This document shows, piece after piece, positions 34,484 through 43,863 of a DNA stretch of 64,000 bases. Position numbers and translations under genes: made by a program. The notes under the pieces are model-generated. The model saw only the letters and a list, made by a program, of their open reading frames with translations. It did not search any database and was not told the DNA's origin. Within the stretch, counting starts at the first letter, position 1. Every line of letters starts with the position of its first letter. This stretch comes from Paenibacillus piri (GTDB lineage: Bacteria; Bacillota; Bacilli; Paenibacillales; NBRC-103111). The stretch covers positions 127,683 to 191,682 of the forward strand of contig NZ_SMRT01000013.1 in the NCBI RefSeq assembly GCF_004354045.1, written 5' to 3'.

Positions 34484-35215
34484 TTACGATTTCGGGGTTG
34501 GCGCGGCGCAGGTGCCGTCGGCGCATGCTTCGTCTGACGGGCTGCCTCCGTTCCCGGTTTCGTTCAGGACGGTGAGCGGCCGGTCTTCCTCCCAGGCCTT
34601 TTGCAGCGCCTCGAGAAATAGCTCGCTCTGTTGTGCGCCGGACACCGCATATTTGCGGTTGATGACGAAGTAGGGGACACCGCGGATCCCGAGCCCTGCC
34701 GCTTCCTGTTCGTCCGCGCGCACTTCCTCCGTATAGTCCGTACCTGCCAGCATGCGGGCCGTCTCATCGCGGTCAAGCCCGATCTCCGCCGCCAAATCGG
34801 TTAGTGCCGCATGGTCGCCGATATGCTTCGATTCGGTAAAATAGGCGAGAAGCAGCCGCTCCGTCATCTCATGCATGCGGCCGTACTTGGCGGCGAAATG
34901 AGCCAGACGGTGCGCATCGAACGTATTGGTAAGGATCATTGTATCAAAATGATAAGTTAGCCCGACCGACTCGGCTTGGGCGGTCAGGTTATCGTTCATC
35001 GATTTGGCCTGCTCCCGGCTCATCCCGTACTTGTGAGCCAACATGTCGTGAACGTCATGGCCGACATCGCGCTGCGCCTGCGGATCGAGCTCGAAGCTGC
35101 GGTAAATGACCTCCACCTGCTGGTTGTTGGCAAACTGCTCCAATGCCGCCTCAAAACGGCGTTTGCCGATATAACAGAAGGGACACATAAAATCAGACCA
35201 TATTTCAACCTTCAT
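34484..35215 (-). CDS. DsbA-family oxidoreductase (FrnE-like)
   Basis: A 243-residue thioredoxin-fold protein. The active site C11-PF-C14 lies in EIWSDFMCPFCYIGKRRFE; later family motifs are FDAHRLAHFAAKYG and GIRGVPYFVINRKYAVSGAQ, with the cis-Pro in GVPYF. FrnE-type proteins are cytoplasmic disulfide isomerases or oxidoreductases linked to oxidative stress. An extra Cys pair, CADGTC, sits near the end, as in Deinococcus FrnE. The start at 35215 is set by GGAGGTG 4 nt upstream; the longer frame to 35278 has no ribosome site. It is convergent with the permease gene. Confidence 0.9.
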   Translation of the reverse strand: MKVEIWSDFMCPFCYIGKRRFEAALEQFANNQQVEVIYRSFELDPQAQRDVGHDVHDMLAHKYGMSREQAKSMNDNLTAQAESVGLTYHFDTMILTNTFDAHRLAHFAAKYGRMHEMTERLLLAYFTESKHIGDHAALTDLAAEIGLDRDETARMLAGTDYTEEVRADEQEAAGLGIRGVPYFVINRKYAVSGAQQSELFLEALQKAWEEDRPLTVLNETGNGGSPSDEACADGTCAAPTPKS

Positions 35216-35454
35216 AAAGCACCTCCACATGAGCTTTTCGCCGAAGCCGCCGCTTCGCCGCTCGTTTAATGTAATCATTATAGTTACATATAAGCGAAGA
35301 AGTCAACTTGCTTTCGCGGCCATATCATCCACTTTCAGGCAATTAAAAAAAGAATATTGCCGTTTGAGGAACCTTTTGCGATTCCCGGCGTATTACCGTA
35401 GTTGCTATTTATTTTACTTACTATGTTATTTGCGGAGAGGAAGATCAGACCTGA

Positions 35455-36498
35455 ATGTTACATGAGGAGCACAGCGGTTGGCGGAAAGATATCGCGCCCT
35501 ACGAAAGACCACATATGAAGCACAGTGTGTGGCAGATCATCAATACCGTTGTCCCTTTTATTATGCTTTGGTATGCCGCTTATTGGAGCTTATCGGTTTC
35601 ATATTGGATTACGCTGCCGATTACCGTGGCGGCCGGCGGATTTTTGGTTCGTATCTTTATCATTTTTCATGACTGCTGCCACAAATCGTTTTTCAAAAGC
35701 CGGATGGCCAATGATGTTGTCGGAACGCTGACAGGTATTTTGACCTGCTGTCCGTATTACCAGTGGCGGTACAGCCACACCGTCCATCATGCGACCAGCG
35801 GCAATTTGGACAAGCGGGGAGTAGGCGATATTTGGACCTTGACCGTTGAGGAGTATGTGGCATCTTCAACCGTCCGGCGGTTCTTTTACAGGCTGTACCG
35901 TAACCCGTTGCTCATGTTTTGTCTCGGCCCGGTTTATATTTTTCTGATTGACTATCGTTTTAACCGCAAGCGCGCTTCGTTCAAGGAGCGGATCAACACC
36001 TATATCACCAATATTGGCATTGCGGGCATTGCGGCCTTGTTGTGCTGGACGTTGGGGTGGAAGGAGTATCTGCTTGTGCAGGGGCCGATCTTTTTCATTT
36101 CAGGGATGGCCGGCATTTGGCTTTTTTATGTGCAGCATCAGTTTGAGGGAACGTATTTCGAACAGGACGAGCAGTGGGATTATATGAAGGCGGCGCTGCA
36201 AGGGAGCTCGTTCTATAAGCTGCCGAAGCTGCTGCATTGGATTACCGGAAATATCGGATTTCATCATATTCACCACTTGAGTCCGCGGGTTCCTAACTAT
36301 TATTTGGAAACGGTTCATAACGAGCATCCGATGCTGCAAAATGTACCGACCGTTACGCTATTATCGAGCTTGAAGTCGCTTCGCTTTCGGGTGTGGAACG
36401 AGCATAGCAAGACGTTTGTCGGGTTTAGGGATATTCCTAAATTCAAGGCTGCGGCCGCAGCGGCAGCGGGGAAGACGGAAGCTCCAGGCGTTATTTAA
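35455..36498 (+). CDS. des: Membrane fatty-acid desaturase
   Basis: A 347-residue membrane enzyme of the acyl-lipid desaturase family. The three histidine boxes that bind the di-iron centre are HDCCH, HTVHH and, near the end, HHIHH. About four to six hydrophobic segments surround them. B. subtilis Des inserts a delta-5 double bond into membrane phospholipid chains after cold shock, under DesK/DesR; no desKR genes follow here. The ATG at 35455 has GGAGAGG about 14 nt upstream. The C-terminus ends in a run of Ala. Single gene; the cold-response role is inferred from the family. Confidence 0.9.
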   Translation: MLHEEHSGWRKDIAPYERPHMKHSVWQIINTVVPFIMLWYAAYWSLSVSYWITLPITVAAGGFLVRIFIIFHDCCHKSFFKSRMANDVVGTLTGILTCCPYYQWRYSHTVHHATSGNLDKRGVGDIWTLTVEEYVASSTVRRFFYRLYRNPLLMFCLGPVYIFLIDYRFNRKRASFKERINTYITNIGIAGIAALLCWTLGWKEYLLVQGPIFFISGMAGIWLFYVQHQFEGTYFEQDEQWDYMKAALQGSSFYKLPKLLHWITGNIGFHHIHHLSPRVPNYYLETVHNEHPMLQNVPTVTLLSSLKSLRFRVWNEHSKTFVGFRDIPKFKAAAAAAAGKTEAPGVI

Positions 36499-36653
36499 CA
36501 GCATGTGATTGGCAAGCAAGCTCGGCGATTGGGTTAATACGAAAAGAAAACCTCTATCGAGGCCATTCCAAGATGAGCGACCGCGATTCAAATGTAGGTT
36601 TTCTTGAAATGATAGAAAGCTTCAGCTCCGCTGAAAACTTATACTTTCATTAT

Positions 36654-36691
36654 AAAAAAAAGCCTCCGCGGGATTGCCCCTGCGGAGGCTT
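36654..36691 (-). terminator. Rho-independent terminator of the small membrane protein gene
   Basis: On the minus strand AAGCCTCCGC pairs with GCGGAGGCT, followed by TTTTTTTT. It lies 7 nt after the gene's stop codon. Confidence 0.85.
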
Positions 36692-36697
36692 CTGCCG

Positions 36698-36982
36698 TTA
36701 TCCTTTAAAGTCGTTGGCAAGCAGCGCAGTTGCTTGCTCGACGTATTTTTCCGGAACCTCGAGCTTCACCGAGCCGTGCGCAGCTCCCTGCGCGGCGCCC
36801 ATCGTATCGGATGAACGCACCCGGCTTTTAATTTGATGCGACTTGAGGAAAGCGTGCTTGGCTTCAATCTCGGCCGCCGCGCGGCCGGTGCCCGTCTCAA
36901 TGGTTTTCCACTTTGCGTTGCTGCGGATAACCCACCATAGGATGAGCGCTGCGACAATCAGCACCAATACCAAAATTACCAT
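36698..36982 (-). CDS. Small single-pass membrane protein
   Basis: A 94-residue protein not assigned to a named family. It begins with a transmembrane helix (VILVLVLIVAALILWWVI), followed by a soluble part with EAKHAFLKSHQIKSRVRSS and VKLEVPEKYVEQATALLAN, which resembles DUF2007-type putative signal-transducing domains (short beta-alpha-beta, acting on peptide or metal). The ATG at 36982 has GGCGGTG 6 nt upstream; a GTG three codons earlier overlaps that site and is less likely. Its own terminator follows. Confidence 0.75.
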   Translation of the reverse strand: MVILVLVLIVAALILWWVIRSNAKWKTIETGTGRAAAEIEAKHAFLKSHQIKSRVRSSDTMGAAQGAAHGSVKLEVPEKYVEQATALLANDFKG

Positions 36983-37170
36983 GAAAAACACCGCCTTGTT
37001 TGAATTTGGACTTTCCGTTGCACGGAAAACATGGTTTTCGGCTGTGATTTGAATGGGTGATTGCTATATGTATACGAAAATAGTACGATGCGTATGACGA
37101 ATATTCGGCAATTTTTACTATTTTTCAGACGTAAAGCTGCGAAATGATAAGCAGAATGGAGCTGGAGCGA

Positions 37171-38139
37171 ATGAGTGAGCTTTGGACGGCGGAAAGAACG
37201 GTATCGCTCGTATGGGCTGCCGAGCTGATCGGCGGCCAATTTCCCGAGCTGCTGCCTTTGACCATTACGCTTCTCGGCGAAGGATTTGACAATACGGTTT
37301 ATCGCGTCAACGGGCGATATGTGTTTCGTTTTCCGCGGCGCTCGATCGCCGTTGAGCTGTTGAGGGTAGAGTGCGCGCTGCTGCCGCATCTGGCCCGCTT
37401 GCAGCTCCCGCTGCAGGTGTCCGAGCCCGTCTTTGAAGGGAAGCCCACGGCTGAATATCCATGGCCGTTCGCGGGCTACCGCTATGTCGCCGGCGCTTTG
37501 CCGGGTCGGGTTACGGCCGAGGAGCGCATCCGCTCGTCCCGGCCATTGGCCGCGTTTTTGCGTCGGCTGCACGGGTTTCCGGTGGAGCAAGCGAAGCGGC
37601 TGGGCGTGCCGAATGACCGGATCGGCCGGTTGGATTTGTCGATCCGGCTGAACCAAGCCGACAGCAATATGAGCAAGGCGATCGAGCGGGGGCTATGGTC
37701 GGACCGGCACGACTGGGACGAGCTTATCGCATGGTTGGACGAAAGAGCCAAGAAGAGCGGTAACGGAAGCGGTGACGGTATTGAAGGCGGAGTCGGAAAC
37801 GGCGGTGCTTTTACGGAAGCGCTTGTGCACGGCGATCTTCACATCCGCAATATATTGGTGAACGAAGAGCGGATTATTACAGGCATCGTCGATTGGGGCG
37901 ATGTGCATACCGGCAATCCGGCGGCTGATTTGGCGCTGGTCTACAGCTATTTGCCTCCGGAAGGCAGAAAGCTGTTTTTCGCCGACTATGGCGAAGTCGA
38001 TGTGCAGACCCGGATGCTTGCCAGGTTCAGAGCGGTTCATACGACCTTGTTTTTGCTGCTGTACGGGAATGACCGGCAGGACGCTGCGTTGGTGGAAGCC
38101 GCCCAGGACAGCCTGCGGCTGGCTTTGAACTACCCGTGA
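37171..38139 (+). CDS. Aminoglycoside phosphotransferase (APH)-family kinase
   Basis: A 322-residue protein with the APH/choline-kinase fold. The N-lobe starts LGEGFDNTVYRVNGRYVFRF; the catalytic loop is HGDLHIRNILV (about residue 228) and the metal-binding loop IVDWGDVHTGNPAADLA follows. The family phosphorylates aminoglycosides, macrolides, sugars or other small molecules; nothing here fixes the substrate, and most such chromosomal copies are not drug-resistance genes. A Gly/Asn-rich insert (KKSGNGSGDGIEGG) precedes the catalytic loop. The start at 37171 fits GGAG at 9 nt; ATGs at 37144 and 37156 are alternatives. Confidence 0.85.
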   Translation: MSELWTAERTVSLVWAAELIGGQFPELLPLTITLLGEGFDNTVYRVNGRYVFRFPRRSIAVELLRVECALLPHLARLQLPLQVSEPVFEGKPTAEYPWPFAGYRYVAGALPGRVTAEERIRSSRPLAAFLRRLHGFPVEQAKRLGVPNDRIGRLDLSIRLNQADSNMSKAIERGLWSDRHDWDELIAWLDERAKKSGNGSGDGIEGGVGNGGAFTEALVHGDLHIRNILVNEERIITGIVDWGDVHTGNPAADLALVYSYLPPEGRKLFFADYGEVDVQTRMLARFRAVHTTLFLLLYGNDRQDAALVEAAQDSLRLALNYP

Positions 38140-38218
38140 CAGAAGATATGGAAGATTTTTCAATCGATATCGTGTAAACTAAGGTTGTACGAATTCGAGT
38201 AATCCGGAGGGTAGCGGA

Positions 38219-38695
38219 ATGGGACAATTCAATGAGGCAACGTTGGTGACGAAGCGGTCTTTTCAGGCGGTGGGCATTCGTTGGGAGGGCACCTTTGCCG
38301 AAGCGGCAGCCGGTGACATACAAGCGGTCCATGCCGAGGTGAAGAATCGGCTGCATGAAATCAAGCATGTGCCGGACCCGGAGCTATTGCTTGGACTTTC
38401 CCATCATCTGGCGGAAGGCAGGTTCACGCATGATGCGGTGCTTGAAGTGAGCAGGGTGGAAGAAGTTCCCGAGGGGATGATCGCCGTGACGATCCCTGAG
38501 CTGACTTACGCGATGTACGAACACAAGCGGGGTCAAAATATCGATGCGTCCTACAAAAACATATATGCATGGATCAAGGAGCAAGGCCTGGAGCTGCATA
38601 AAGGACCTGTCACCCATTTTGAGCAATATCCGATGAGTAACACCCTTTACATGGAAGAGCCGGCATTTACGATCATGATCCCGGTACAGGCGTAA
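38219..38695 (+). CDS. GyrI-like/effector-binding domain protein
   Basis: A 158-residue stand-alone GyrI-like (Rob/BmrR C-terminal type) domain: strands such as RSFQAVGIRWEGTF at the start, YAMYEHKRGQ in the middle and LYMEEPAFTIMIPVQA at the end. Such domains bind hydrophobic small molecules, and stand-alone ones may sequester or slowly hydrolyse them. There is no DNA-binding domain. A GGAGGG ribosome site lies 7 nt before ATG. The 79-nt gap from the APH-like gene allows co-transcription; a terminator follows. Confidence 0.85.
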   Translation: MGQFNEATLVTKRSFQAVGIRWEGTFAEAAAGDIQAVHAEVKNRLHEIKHVPDPELLLGLSHHLAEGRFTHDAVLEVSRVEEVPEGMIAVTIPELTYAMYEHKRGQNIDASYKNIYAWIKEQGLELHKGPVTHFEQYPMSNTLYMEEPAFTIMIPVQA

Positions 38696-38722
38696 GCTCG
38701 AATAGGATGTGAATGATCGAAC

Positions 38723-38757
38723 ACCTCATTCTACCTTAAGGCAGAGTGAGGTTTTTT
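38723..38757 (+). terminator. Rho-independent terminator after GyrI-like gene
   Basis: ACCTCATTCT pairs with AGAGTGAGGT, followed by TTTTT. Confidence 0.85.
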
Positions 38758-39052
38758 GTATATAAGGACAAATGATAGCGAATCAGGTCATGTCAGAAGC
38801 TTGTCGGATGATAGAAAAGTAAGGCCGATTGGAACATGTCGACATGCAGAATGAAGCGGGAAAGCGGCGGTTCGTTGAAAAGCTTATGCCAGGCGGGACA
38901 TGAAGCATCGAACGGTAGAGAGACGGCCGATTCGGCCGACCGTGTTTGCCTTGGCGTGCGAAACGTTACGGCACGGGTCGGTGCAGACTGATGAATGGAA
39001 CATTCGTTCGATGGTGTGCAGGCGCGAATGAGCAAATATGTACCGCTAACCA

Positions 39053-40267
39053 TTAAGCGATCCCGATGCGTTCGGACCATTCCTGCACCCACGCAAGCAG
39101 CTGCAGATCCTGTCCCGGTCCGGCTATCACCGATAAGCCGAGGGGTATGCCGTCCTGTACCGCCCAGGGCAGTGTGATCTGCGGCAGTCCGCCAAGCCCG
39201 GCGATGCAGGTCAACTGCATCGTGCTGACCCGGCGGGGCTCCATCTGTTCCCCGCTCAGACCGCACAGCGGTGCGACGCCGGGAGCGGTGGGCAGCATGA
39301 GCAGCGTGTCGCCGCCGAGCAGGCTGCGCAGCGTCTGGCGGATGCCTTCCAATTGCAGCAGATGCTCCCGGTAGGCTTCCTCCGTCACGGTGCGCGTCCA
39401 GGCAAACCGCGCCGCCGTCTGGCTGCCCAGCTTCGGCTGATACTGCTCGATCCATGGGCCGTGGGTCTGCCAAATTTCAAAGCCTTGAACGGTCCGGAAT
39501 GATGTCAGCCATTGTTGAAGCCCGTTCTCGGCCAACATGATCGGCTCGCGCCGATCGAGCAAGCCGTCCAGCCGGGGAATGAGCGCCGCCAGCTGTTCCC
39601 GGCACGGGATGTCCGCCAGCTGCCAAGCGTCTTCAGGCAGCAGCAGCCGGGTAAAGCTGCGCCGGGTCGGCGCTGCCCCGGCCAAGAGCGACTGTCCGAC
39701 TCGGAACAGGGTCGGTGCGTCGTTTGCCATCCAGCCCACCGTGTCGAAGCTGGGGGCGAGCGGAATGACGCCCTCCAGAGAGACGGCGCCGTGGGTCGGA
39801 CGAAAGCCGTAGATACCGCAGTAGGAGGCGGGAATCCGGATTGAACCGGCCGTGTCGGTGCCGAGCGCAAAGTCGGCCAGCCCGCCGGCGACGGCAACGG
39901 CCGAGCCGCTGGAGGAGCCGCCGGGAATGCGGCCGTGCGCCTTCGGATTAATCGGCGTGCCGTAATGCTCGTTCTCGCCGTTTAAGCTGAACATCAATTC
40001 GTCGGTGTGCGCGAGTCCGACCAGCTGCGCGCCGTCCTGAAGCAGCTGTCGGACCGCCGGGGCCGTCCGAGCGGCGGGGCCGTGTGTCCGCCGCCAATCC
40101 GGGCATCCGGCGCCGGCAATGTGCCCCTGGATGTCATAGACGTCCTTGACGGCGTACGACATCCCGGCCAGCTTGCCGCCGCCTGCTGCGGCGGGGGTCG
40201 GCTCCAACGCGGGGCTACCGCCGATAAGGGCGCCCCAGCTGTCGAGATTTTCATGTGCATAGGTCAT
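39053..40267 (-). CDS. Amidase-signature family hydrolase
   Basis: A 404-residue amidase. The Ser-cisSer-Lys triad is visible: Lys41 in YAVKDVYD, the Ser cluster 118-120 in RIPGGSSSGSAVAVAGG, and nucleophile Ser142 in LGTDTAGSIRIPASYCG. The C-terminal half is shorter than in GatA, and no gatB or gatC is near, so it is probably a stand-alone amidase acting on a small amide. The start at 40267 (MTYAHENL) is placed by GGGAG 10 nt upstream; a stop codon of a short upstream frame lies just before that site. The substrate is unknown. Confidence 0.9.
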   Translation of the reverse strand: MTYAHENLDSWGALIGGSPALEPTPAAAGGGKLAGMSYAVKDVYDIQGHIAGAGCPDWRRTHGPAARTAPAVRQLLQDGAQLVGLAHTDELMFSLNGENEHYGTPINPKAHGRIPGGSSSGSAVAVAGGLADFALGTDTAGSIRIPASYCGIYGFRPTHGAVSLEGVIPLAPSFDTVGWMANDAPTLFRVGQSLLAGAAPTRRSFTRLLLPEDAWQLADIPCREQLAALIPRLDGLLDRREPIMLAENGLQQWLTSFRTVQGFEIWQTHGPWIEQYQPKLGSQTAARFAWTRTVTEEAYREHLLQLEGIRQTLRSLLGGDTLLMLPTAPGVAPLCGLSGEQMEPRRVSTMQLTCIAGLGGLPQITLPWAVQDGIPLGLSVIAGPGQDLQLLAWVQEWSERIGIA

Positions 40268-40909
40268 ATGTATGCAGCTCCCTTTCATAGGATCGAACGG
40301 TTATGACGGAGCGCCCGGATGTCTTCCTCATCCAGCTCGGCCACGGTCAGGAGCGGTTCAAGCCGGAAAATTGCTCGTCCGGCACCATTGTCGTTTAAAC
40401 ATAGAGCCGGTTTTCCTGGATTGCGCACCTCGTGCCTGCAGCGCGGCGGACGACAAAATACGTGCCTTTCGCAAGTGGAGCCATTGCGACTTCCCACATT
40501 TTTACGCGGTATCACCCCGTCATTCGATGTCAATTACATGACAGGGTCAAGGCGTCCTGCAGCTGGTTACATTCATAACGAAGGATAAAATGATCAAATT
40601 TTTTCATTATGGTTATATTATCGTTAAAAAACAATCAAAATGAATTCGGCGTGATTTTATTATATGTGTGTCGATATAAGCTGTCAATATTTAATGTAAG
40701 AAAATCTGACATATTAATTGTGAATACCCTGTACCTTTAGAAGGGGCGGGCTTTTCCACCGGGATAAGGGCAATCGGAAAGAAGTTAAATCGGTTCGCCG
40801 TCTTATATGCTTGATCGAGCTAATAAATCCGTTTATATTTAAACATAAAGTAAGCGACGGGTTGATTTTACTTGCGATTTGCTAAAATAGACAAAAGGGG
40901 TTTTCCGTT
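40268..40909. other. 640-bp AT-rich gap between divergent amidase and lrp genes
   Basis: No established gene. On the minus strand a frame ending at 40285 finishes FRLEPLLTVAELDEEDIRAL plus a few residues and stops right before the amidase ribosome site; it may be the tail of a decayed operon partner, as its upstream part does not look protein-like. From about 40570 to 40900 the sequence is strongly AT-rich and would hold the lrp-type promoter; TTGATT and TAAAAT near 40862-40888 are only 15 nt apart, so no promoter is called. Confidence 0.4.
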
Positions 40910-41386
40910 ATGAAGACGAAGCCGCAGTATGACATTCCGCTATCCAAGGTGGATGCGATTGACCGGCACATTATTACGATTTTGCGCAATAATTCGCGCG
41001 CGTCCTACACCGACATCGCCAAAGAAGTCGGTCTGTCGCGGGTCGGGGTTCAAGCCCGGATCAACACCTTGATTGAGAACGGCACGTTCGAACGGTTTAC
41101 GCTCATTATCAATCCCGAAAAAATAGGCATTCACGTATCCGCCTTTTTTAATATCGATGTGGAGCCCCAGCATTTGATCCGCATTGCCGAACTGCTGTCC
41201 GAGGAACCGTGCGTGACGAGCGTGTATCAAATGACGGGGCCGAGCAAGCTGCATATGCACGCCTTGTTCGTCGACAATCGTGAAATGGAGACGTTCATGA
41301 AGGAGAAGCTGTACGTGCTGCAGGGGATTATTAGCGTCGATTGCCAAATCTTGATTCGCAAATTCAAGGATCTGGAGTGGACCTAG
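40910..41386 (+). CDS. Lrp/AsnC-family transcriptional regulator
   Basis: A 158-residue protein: an N-terminal winged helix-turn-helix (residues about 14-65; DRHIITILRNNSRASYTDIA, then GLSRVGVQARINTLIENG) and a C-terminal RAM/AsnC ligand-binding domain (about 75-150; SAFFNIDVEPQHLIRI, VTSVYQMTGPSKLHMHALF). Lrp-type proteins form octamers and respond to amino acids or related ligands. GGGG lies 9 nt before ATG. It is divergent from the amidase across a 640-bp gap and may control it, or the large downstream gene (95-nt gap); both are inferences. Confidence 0.9.
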   Translation: MKTKPQYDIPLSKVDAIDRHIITILRNNSRASYTDIAKEVGLSRVGVQARINTLIENGTFERFTLIINPEKIGIHVSAFFNIDVEPQHLIRIAELLSEEPCVTSVYQMTGPSKLHMHALFVDNREMETFMKEKLYVLQGIISVDCQILIRKFKDLEWT

Positions 41387-41481
41387 GCCGTGAAACGGGC
41401 GGCCTTTGCGAGTCGGCAGGCACGGAAACAAATGCTATAATTTGTAAGGGGACAGTAATTTAATGACACGGAGGGGAAAGC

Positions 41482-43464
41482 ATGATTAACGTAATGCATG
41501 ATTCGTTTCGCCATTTTCCGATAGGCCCTTTTCCATTCGATCCTAAGCATTCCGCCATCGGGGAGTACCATTATTATCCGTCGCAGGGGTACCATGGCGA
41601 TTGGCATGATCCGGTCGTATGGTATGGGTGGCTTGGGCCGACATGGATCGTCACCGAACATAACGGGACGAAATATATGGAGCAGACCCGCATACAGGCG
41701 GCGATGAACGATTTTTGGCCGCTGCTTGTCAAAGGAGATGTGAGCTGGCAGGACTACACGTTCGAGGCAACGGTACGTCCGCTCTCGACTTATTCCCACA
41801 CCGGCATCGTATTCCGCTACCAGCATGGACGGCGTTACTATTTCCTCGGCTTGGAAAACGGCAAAGCCGTCCTGCTCAAGCGCGATCAGGAAGAGGTATC
41901 GGAATTGGCCGCCGTCGATTACGCCTACGATTGCGACCACAGCTACAAGCTGAAGCTCATATGCTCCGGCTCCCATATAAGCGGTTACGTAAACGGCGAG
42001 CTGATGATGCTTGTGAACGACGATTCTTATACGCACGGAAAAATCGGTCTATCCTCCAGAATGCCTGCGCAGTATACGGATGTAAACGTCTCCATGGACG
42101 ATGAACAGCATGCGCAATGGATGTCCGGCGCCAAAGAAGCTGCCCTCGCGCTGGAGGGTCTGCGCCAGGAATATCCCCAGCCCCGGCTGTGGAAGACGAT
42201 CGATCTGAAAAACTTCGGAACCGCGCGGGAAATCCGCTTCGGCCACTTGACCGGTACGGACGAGCTGCACATCGTCCTGGCGCAGCATCAAAAGCGCGGG
42301 CATAAAGACTCGTATGCGCATATCAGCTGTTTGACGGCAATCGATTTGGACGGGCATATTTTGTGGCAAATCGGCGAGCCGAGCACGCTGGCCGACCATT
42401 CCTTGCTCTCGGCCGATCTGCCGGTTCAAATTTGCGATATCGACATGGACGGCTTCGGCGAAGTGATTGTGGCGCGCAATTTTGAATTGATGATATTGGA
42501 CGGCCGAACGGGCAAGGTCAAGAAATCGATCCCGACGCCGCGCTCCGAGTCGGATGACCGGCTGTATAGCGTGCCGTTCAAAAAATTCGCCTTCGACCGT
42601 ATCAACGTCGACTCGATCCGTATATGCAATTTCAGCGGAAATGCCGCGCCTACGGATATTTTGATCAAAGACCGGTATAGCCGGGTGTGGGTGTACGATC
42701 ATAATTTAACTCTGCTGTGGACGTTCCACGAAGGCATTACGGGCCATTTCCCTTATACGGTCGATATTGACGGCGACGGTAAGGAGGAGATGTTTATCGG
42801 CTATCATCTGGTCGATCATGACGGAACGCTGCTGTGGACGCTGCCTGTGGAAACCGATCATACGGACGAGATTCTTATCGGCCGCTGGGACCCGGCAGTG
42901 AAAGAGCCGCAGATTGCTATCGCCTCCGGCGACGAAGGGTTCATGATTGCCGACCTGCAGGGCAAACTGCTGCATAAGCATATGATCGGCCATGCGCAGC
43001 GCGTCAGCATCGGGAACTACCGCCCCGATCTCGAGGGGCTGGAGCTGTGGGTAACGACCTTTTGGGGATATCAGGGCATCCTTTATTTGTTCAACTGCAA
43101 GGGCGAGCTGCTCCACCAGTTTGAGCCCGGCTGCAACGGGAACATGATTACGCCGGTTAACTGGACGGGCGACGGCCGCGATCTGGTGCTGTTGAACGGC
43201 AATACCAGGTTTGGCGGGCTCGTGGACGGCTGCGGGCGGCGTGTCGTCGTCTTCCCGGATGACGGACATCCGGATCTGTGCGCGGAAGTGCTGGATGTAA
43301 CCGGAGACGGCAGGGACGAAATATTGCTGTGGGATCAGGAGCGCATGTTTATTTATACGCAGGACCAGCCTCCGGCTGTCGAATCTGTTGTTGTTCCCGA
43401 TAAGTATCCGCTGTACAATGCCTCCAATTACCGCGGAGAATTCCATTACCCGAAAGCGCCTTGA
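41482..43464 (+). CDS. Jelly-roll (LamG/DUF1080-like) + calcium-repeat beta-propeller protein
   Basis: A 660-residue protein. Residues about 40-215 form a concanavalin-like jelly roll (WQDYTFEATVRPLSTYSHTG, RRYYFLGLENGKAVLLKRD), as in 3-keto-disaccharide hydrolase/laminin-G-like domains. The rest is a beta-propeller with Asp-rich loops: CDIDMDGFGEVIVA, VDIDGDGKEEMFIG and LDVTGDGRDEILLW, similar to family-11 rhamnogalacturonan lyases and FG-GAP proteins. There is no signal peptide, so it is probably intracellular, although most relatives are secreted. GGAGGGG lies 5 nt before ATG. The exact enzyme activity is unclear; a role in breaking down pectic fragments is suggested by fold and by GH105 elsewhere in the window. 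Confidence 0.7.
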   Translation: MINVMHDSFRHFPIGPFPFDPKHSAIGEYHYYPSQGYHGDWHDPVVWYGWLGPTWIVTEHNGTKYMEQTRIQAAMNDFWPLLVKGDVSWQDYTFEATVRPLSTYSHTGIVFRYQHGRRYYFLGLENGKAVLLKRDQEEVSELAAVDYAYDCDHSYKLKLICSGSHISGYVNGELMMLVNDDSYTHGKIGLSSRMPAQYTDVNVSMDDEQHAQWMSGAKEAALALEGLRQEYPQPRLWKTIDLKNFGTAREIRFGHLTGTDELHIVLAQHQKRGHKDSYAHISCLTAIDLDGHILWQIGEPSTLADHSLLSADLPVQICDIDMDGFGEVIVARNFELMILDGRTGKVKKSIPTPRSESDDRLYSVPFKKFAFDRINVDSIRICNFSGNAAPTDILIKDRYSRVWVYDHNLTLLWTFHEGITGHFPYTVDIDGDGKEEMFIGYHLVDHDGTLLWTLPVETDHTDEILIGRWDPAVKEPQIAIASGDEGFMIADLQGKLLHKHMIGHAQRVSIGNYRPDLEGLELWVTTFWGYQGILYLFNCKGELLHQFEPGCNGNMITPVNWTGDGRDLVLLNGNTRFGGLVDGCGRRVVVFPDDGHPDLCAEVLDVTGDGRDEILLWDQERMFIYTQDQPPAVESVVVPDKYPLYNASNYRGEFHYPKAP

Positions 43465-43530
43465 CTGCCGTCAACCGGTATGCGCAGCCGATGGCGGATG
43501 AAACCTGTCTCCTTTTGCAACGTAGTAAAC

Positions 43531-43568
43531 CACAAAGTCCGGGCTCATTCGGGTATCCGGCTTTTGTG
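43531..43568 (+). terminator. Hairpin after propeller gene, weak terminator
   Basis: CACAAAGTCCGG pairs with CCGGCTTTTGTG (one mismatch and one G-T pair). No clear T-run follows, so termination is uncertain. Confidence 0.35.
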
Positions 43569-43655
43569 AAGCGCATGGTTACGGCAGCCTGAAACAAGGC
43601 GCCGGCGCGCACGCATTGCAAACGGTTCATCCACAAGGTTCAAGGAGGTACGACT

Positions 43656-43850
43656 ATGTTACGAAAATGGTTAGGCAAGCTTCTTGGTAACAGCCATGAT
43701 AAGACGCGCGGATCCCGCCACCGTCCGTACCGCAGCAGCGATGATTACGTCAAGCGGTCCGATGGCGGCGGTACATCGCACAATCGGCTTCAGCAATACG
43801 GTCATACCCACTATAAAAAGAAACGTTCCTCCAGCTCCTACAGCAGCTAG
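43656..43850 (+). CDS. Small basic hypothetical protein
   Basis: A 64-residue, Arg/Lys/Ser/His-rich protein (MLRKWLGKLLGNSHDKTRGS at the start, YKKKRSSSSYSS at the end), unrecognised. AAGGAGG lies 7 nt before ATG, an excellent ribosome site that argues it is expressed. The first residues could form an amphipathic helix and the rest is likely disordered; nucleic-acid or membrane binding is possible but unproven. It is convergent with the Ser/Thr kinase gene (13-nt gap) and could even be a kinase substrate, given its Ser content (speculative). Confidence 0.65.
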   Translation: MLRKWLGKLLGNSHDKTRGSRHRPYRSSDDYVKRSDGGGTSHNRLQQYGHTHYKKKRSSSSYSS

Positions 43851-43863
43851 ACCGGATATGGCC

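Noticed and set aside
37171-38139. Aminoglycoside resistance gene
   Set aside because: Only the general APH kinase fold is supported; nothing identifies an aminoglycoside-specific subfamily.
40845-40853. ATAAAGTAA string like the 20-bp array motif
   Set aside because: Single short matches here and near 50871 lie in AT-rich gaps with no neighbouring copies; chance is the simpler explanation.
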